NCBI GenBank assembly: GCA_021158805.1
Contig: JAGGTZ010000133.1
Span: 1-6,948, forward strand
Source: Thermoproteota archaeon
GTDB lineage: Archaea > Korarchaeota > Korarchaeia > Korarchaeales > Korarchaeaceae
DNA: 6,948 nucleotides
Direction of reading: 5' to 3'
The translations under genes were made by a program, and so were the position numbers. Positions within the stretch are counted from its first letter, which is position 1, and each line of letters starts with the position of its first letter. Below the pieces are notes generated by a model that did not search any database, was not told the DNA's origin, and was given only the letters and a program-made list of their open reading frames with translations. Of this stretch, positions 6,127-6,948 are shown in pieces.

Positions 6127-6423
6127 CTAGGATAAAAGCTCAAGTATTATCATCAATACTATACCAGCTATTATTAGCCTTCTTCCCTTGTAGGAGAATA
6201 TATCACTAGCCCAAAGGACGACTCCTAGGGCTATAAGAGTACCTGCGAGAACTCGGCCTATAGACAAAGCAGCACCCTTTAATGTGTCTAGTATATCCAT
6301 GATCTTCTGAGTTAAGCTATCTATAGCTGATTGGAAGTCTGAAAATGGATCTTGGCATTTAGAGGGCAAAGGTGTCAAGAGGAGGAATGTCAAGAGTATT
6401 ACGTATACAAGTCTTCTCATCAT
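6127..6423 (-). CDS. Small exported protein with two membrane helices, possible VirB2/CedA1/TedC-like pilin
   Basis: A 98-residue protein of unknown identity. Residues 1-20 (MMRRLVYVILLTFLLLTPLP) form a typical signal peptide with Arg3-Arg4 and a hydrophobic core. After a probable cleavage near residue 24 comes an amphipathic stretch (DPFSDFQSAIDSLTQKIMDILD). Then follow a first membrane helix (about 51-73), a short basic turn (SYKGRR, 77-82) and a second helix to the C-terminus (83-98). Signal peptide, a mature chain near 75 residues, and two helices around a positive loop are the layout of conjugative-type pilins of the VirB2/TrbC family and the archaeal CedA1/TedC DNA-import pilins. That is a match of architecture only. 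No ATPase or mating-pore gene is in view. It starts 16 bases after the upstream gene stop, so the two are probably cotranscribed. Confidence 0.7.
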   Translation of the reverse strand: MMRRLVYVILLTFLLLTPLPSKCQDPFSDFQSAIDSLTQKIMDILDTLKGAALSIGRVLAGTLIALGVVLWASDIFSYKGRRLIIAGIVLMIILELLS

Positions 6424-6439
6424 AGACTAAGGCAATATA

Positions 6440-6948
6440 CTAACCATTTACAGGGCTAACTTCGTGTGATTTTCGTGAAACTTCTATAGACTTCCTAATG
6501 GACAGCTGCCAAGACCTCTTACAGTAGAAACCCCTGTATAGGTGACCATTGTACATATACTCCGCCTCACTATCGAATGTCGTCGCCGAGAATGTGAAGA
6601 CTATATCTTCATAGTTCTCATAGCCGCGCTTATCCACATTATAACTGAAGCTTAAGGAGATACCATCCCTAATCAATTCGGATCTCACTCCAAGGATGTA
6701 TCTAGAGAGCCTTCTGCTAATTTCTTCTAATGCTTCAGTTACATTATCCTCCATGCGGAAGTTACTTCTGACAATAGCGTTTACGTTCCTCTCAATGCGA
6801 TCCAAGAAGTCTCTAGCCTTATAGTAGGCTGTTGGTTGGCAAGCTTTAGTTTCTATAACTCTCCTAGCCCTCATATCGAATATAGAATCAACAATAGTAG
6901 CACGTATTACTAAGGAGAGACCAATCCCTCCTCTCCTGAATCGGCCTG
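6440..6948 (-). CDS. Hypothetical protein, partial (5' end beyond the window)
   Basis: I do not recognise this protein. The frame is open from the window edge to TAG at 6440, giving at least 169 residues. An internal ATG at 6874 would give 144 residues, but the codons before it (reading SLVIRATIVDSIFDMRARRV) look coding, so the true start probably lies outside. The visible part is mostly soluble: a helical, charged segment (KARDFLDRIERNVNAIVRS, then TEALEEISRRLSRYILGVRS) followed by a likely beta-rich part with many Tyr, Phe, Ser and Thr (GISLSFSYNV, DIVFTFSATTFD, YMYNGHLYRGFYC). The helix-then-strand order recalls minor pilin-like or surface proteins, which would suit the small exported protein directly downstream, but this is weak inference. 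Confidence 0.65.
   Translation of the reverse strand, partial: GRFRRGGIGLSLVIRATIVDSIFDMRARRVIETKACQPTAYYKARDFLDRIERNVNAIVRSNFRMEDNVTEALEEISRRLSRYILGVRSELIRDGISLSFSYNVDKRGYENYEDIVFTFSATTFDSEAEYMYNGHLYRGFYCKRSWQLSIRKSIEVSRKSHEVSPVNG

Noticed and set aside
6015..6143. N-terminal extension of the hydrolase fragment, overlapping the previous gene
   Set aside because: No family similarity, Cys- and Met-rich random-looking sequence, and a TATA-like element lies within it.
1..6948. tRNA, rRNA, CRISPR array, insertion sequence
   Set aside because: No cloverleaf, spaced repeats, transposase motif or terminal inverted repeat was seen on either strand by eye.

Overview
The window most likely comes from a thermophilic archaeon, probably of the Thermoproteota/Korarchaeota side, though the lineage is only an inference. 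Signs are AT-rich TATA-like boxes about 30-40 bases before starts, purine-rich Shine-Dalgarno sites (GGAGG-type) inside the operon but none at its first gene, GTG starts, frequent AGG/AGA and ATA codons, and a Thr/Val-rich linker after the signal anchor of the binding protein. All genes that I can support lie on the minus strand, so transcription runs from high to low coordinates.

From right to left: (1) 6948-6440, a soluble protein of unknown function whose reading frame is still open at the window edge; (2) 6423-6127, a small exported protein with two membrane helices, built like a VirB2/CedA1/TedC-type pilin (tentative); (3) 6014-5808, the first 68 codons of a carbon-nitrogen hydrolase (nitrilase family), cut off after the catalytic Glu; (4) 5698-4391, an intact class III PLP-dependent aminotransferase with an unusual four-cysteine stretch; (5) 4390-4105, a regulatory gap with several perfect palindromes and the promoter of a transporter operon; (6) 4104-40, a branched-chain amino acid (HAAT/Liv-type) ABC transporter operon in the order livK, livH, livM, livG.

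The liv operon is damaged as sequenced. livK, livH and livM carry together four single-base indels, all at or next to short G/C runs, and a fifth is possible at the 3' end of livK. Undoing them restores continuous family-like proteins of 471, 296 and 321 residues. This looks more like base-calling error than selection, but real decay is not excluded. Separately, the last gene is a chimera: a nearly full LivG joined in frame to the last ~30 residues of a LivF, with the LivF ATPase body missing. An indel error cannot explain that.

Functionally, the binding protein would capture an amino acid or similar small compound outside the cell, LivH/LivM would form the channel and LivG the ATPase, while the neighbouring aminotransferase could act on the imported amino acid. 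A palindrome sitting between the livK TATA box and the start codon suggests repressor control. The strongest items for a second look are the LivG-LivF chimera, the indel cluster, the palindromic operator region and the possible pilin.
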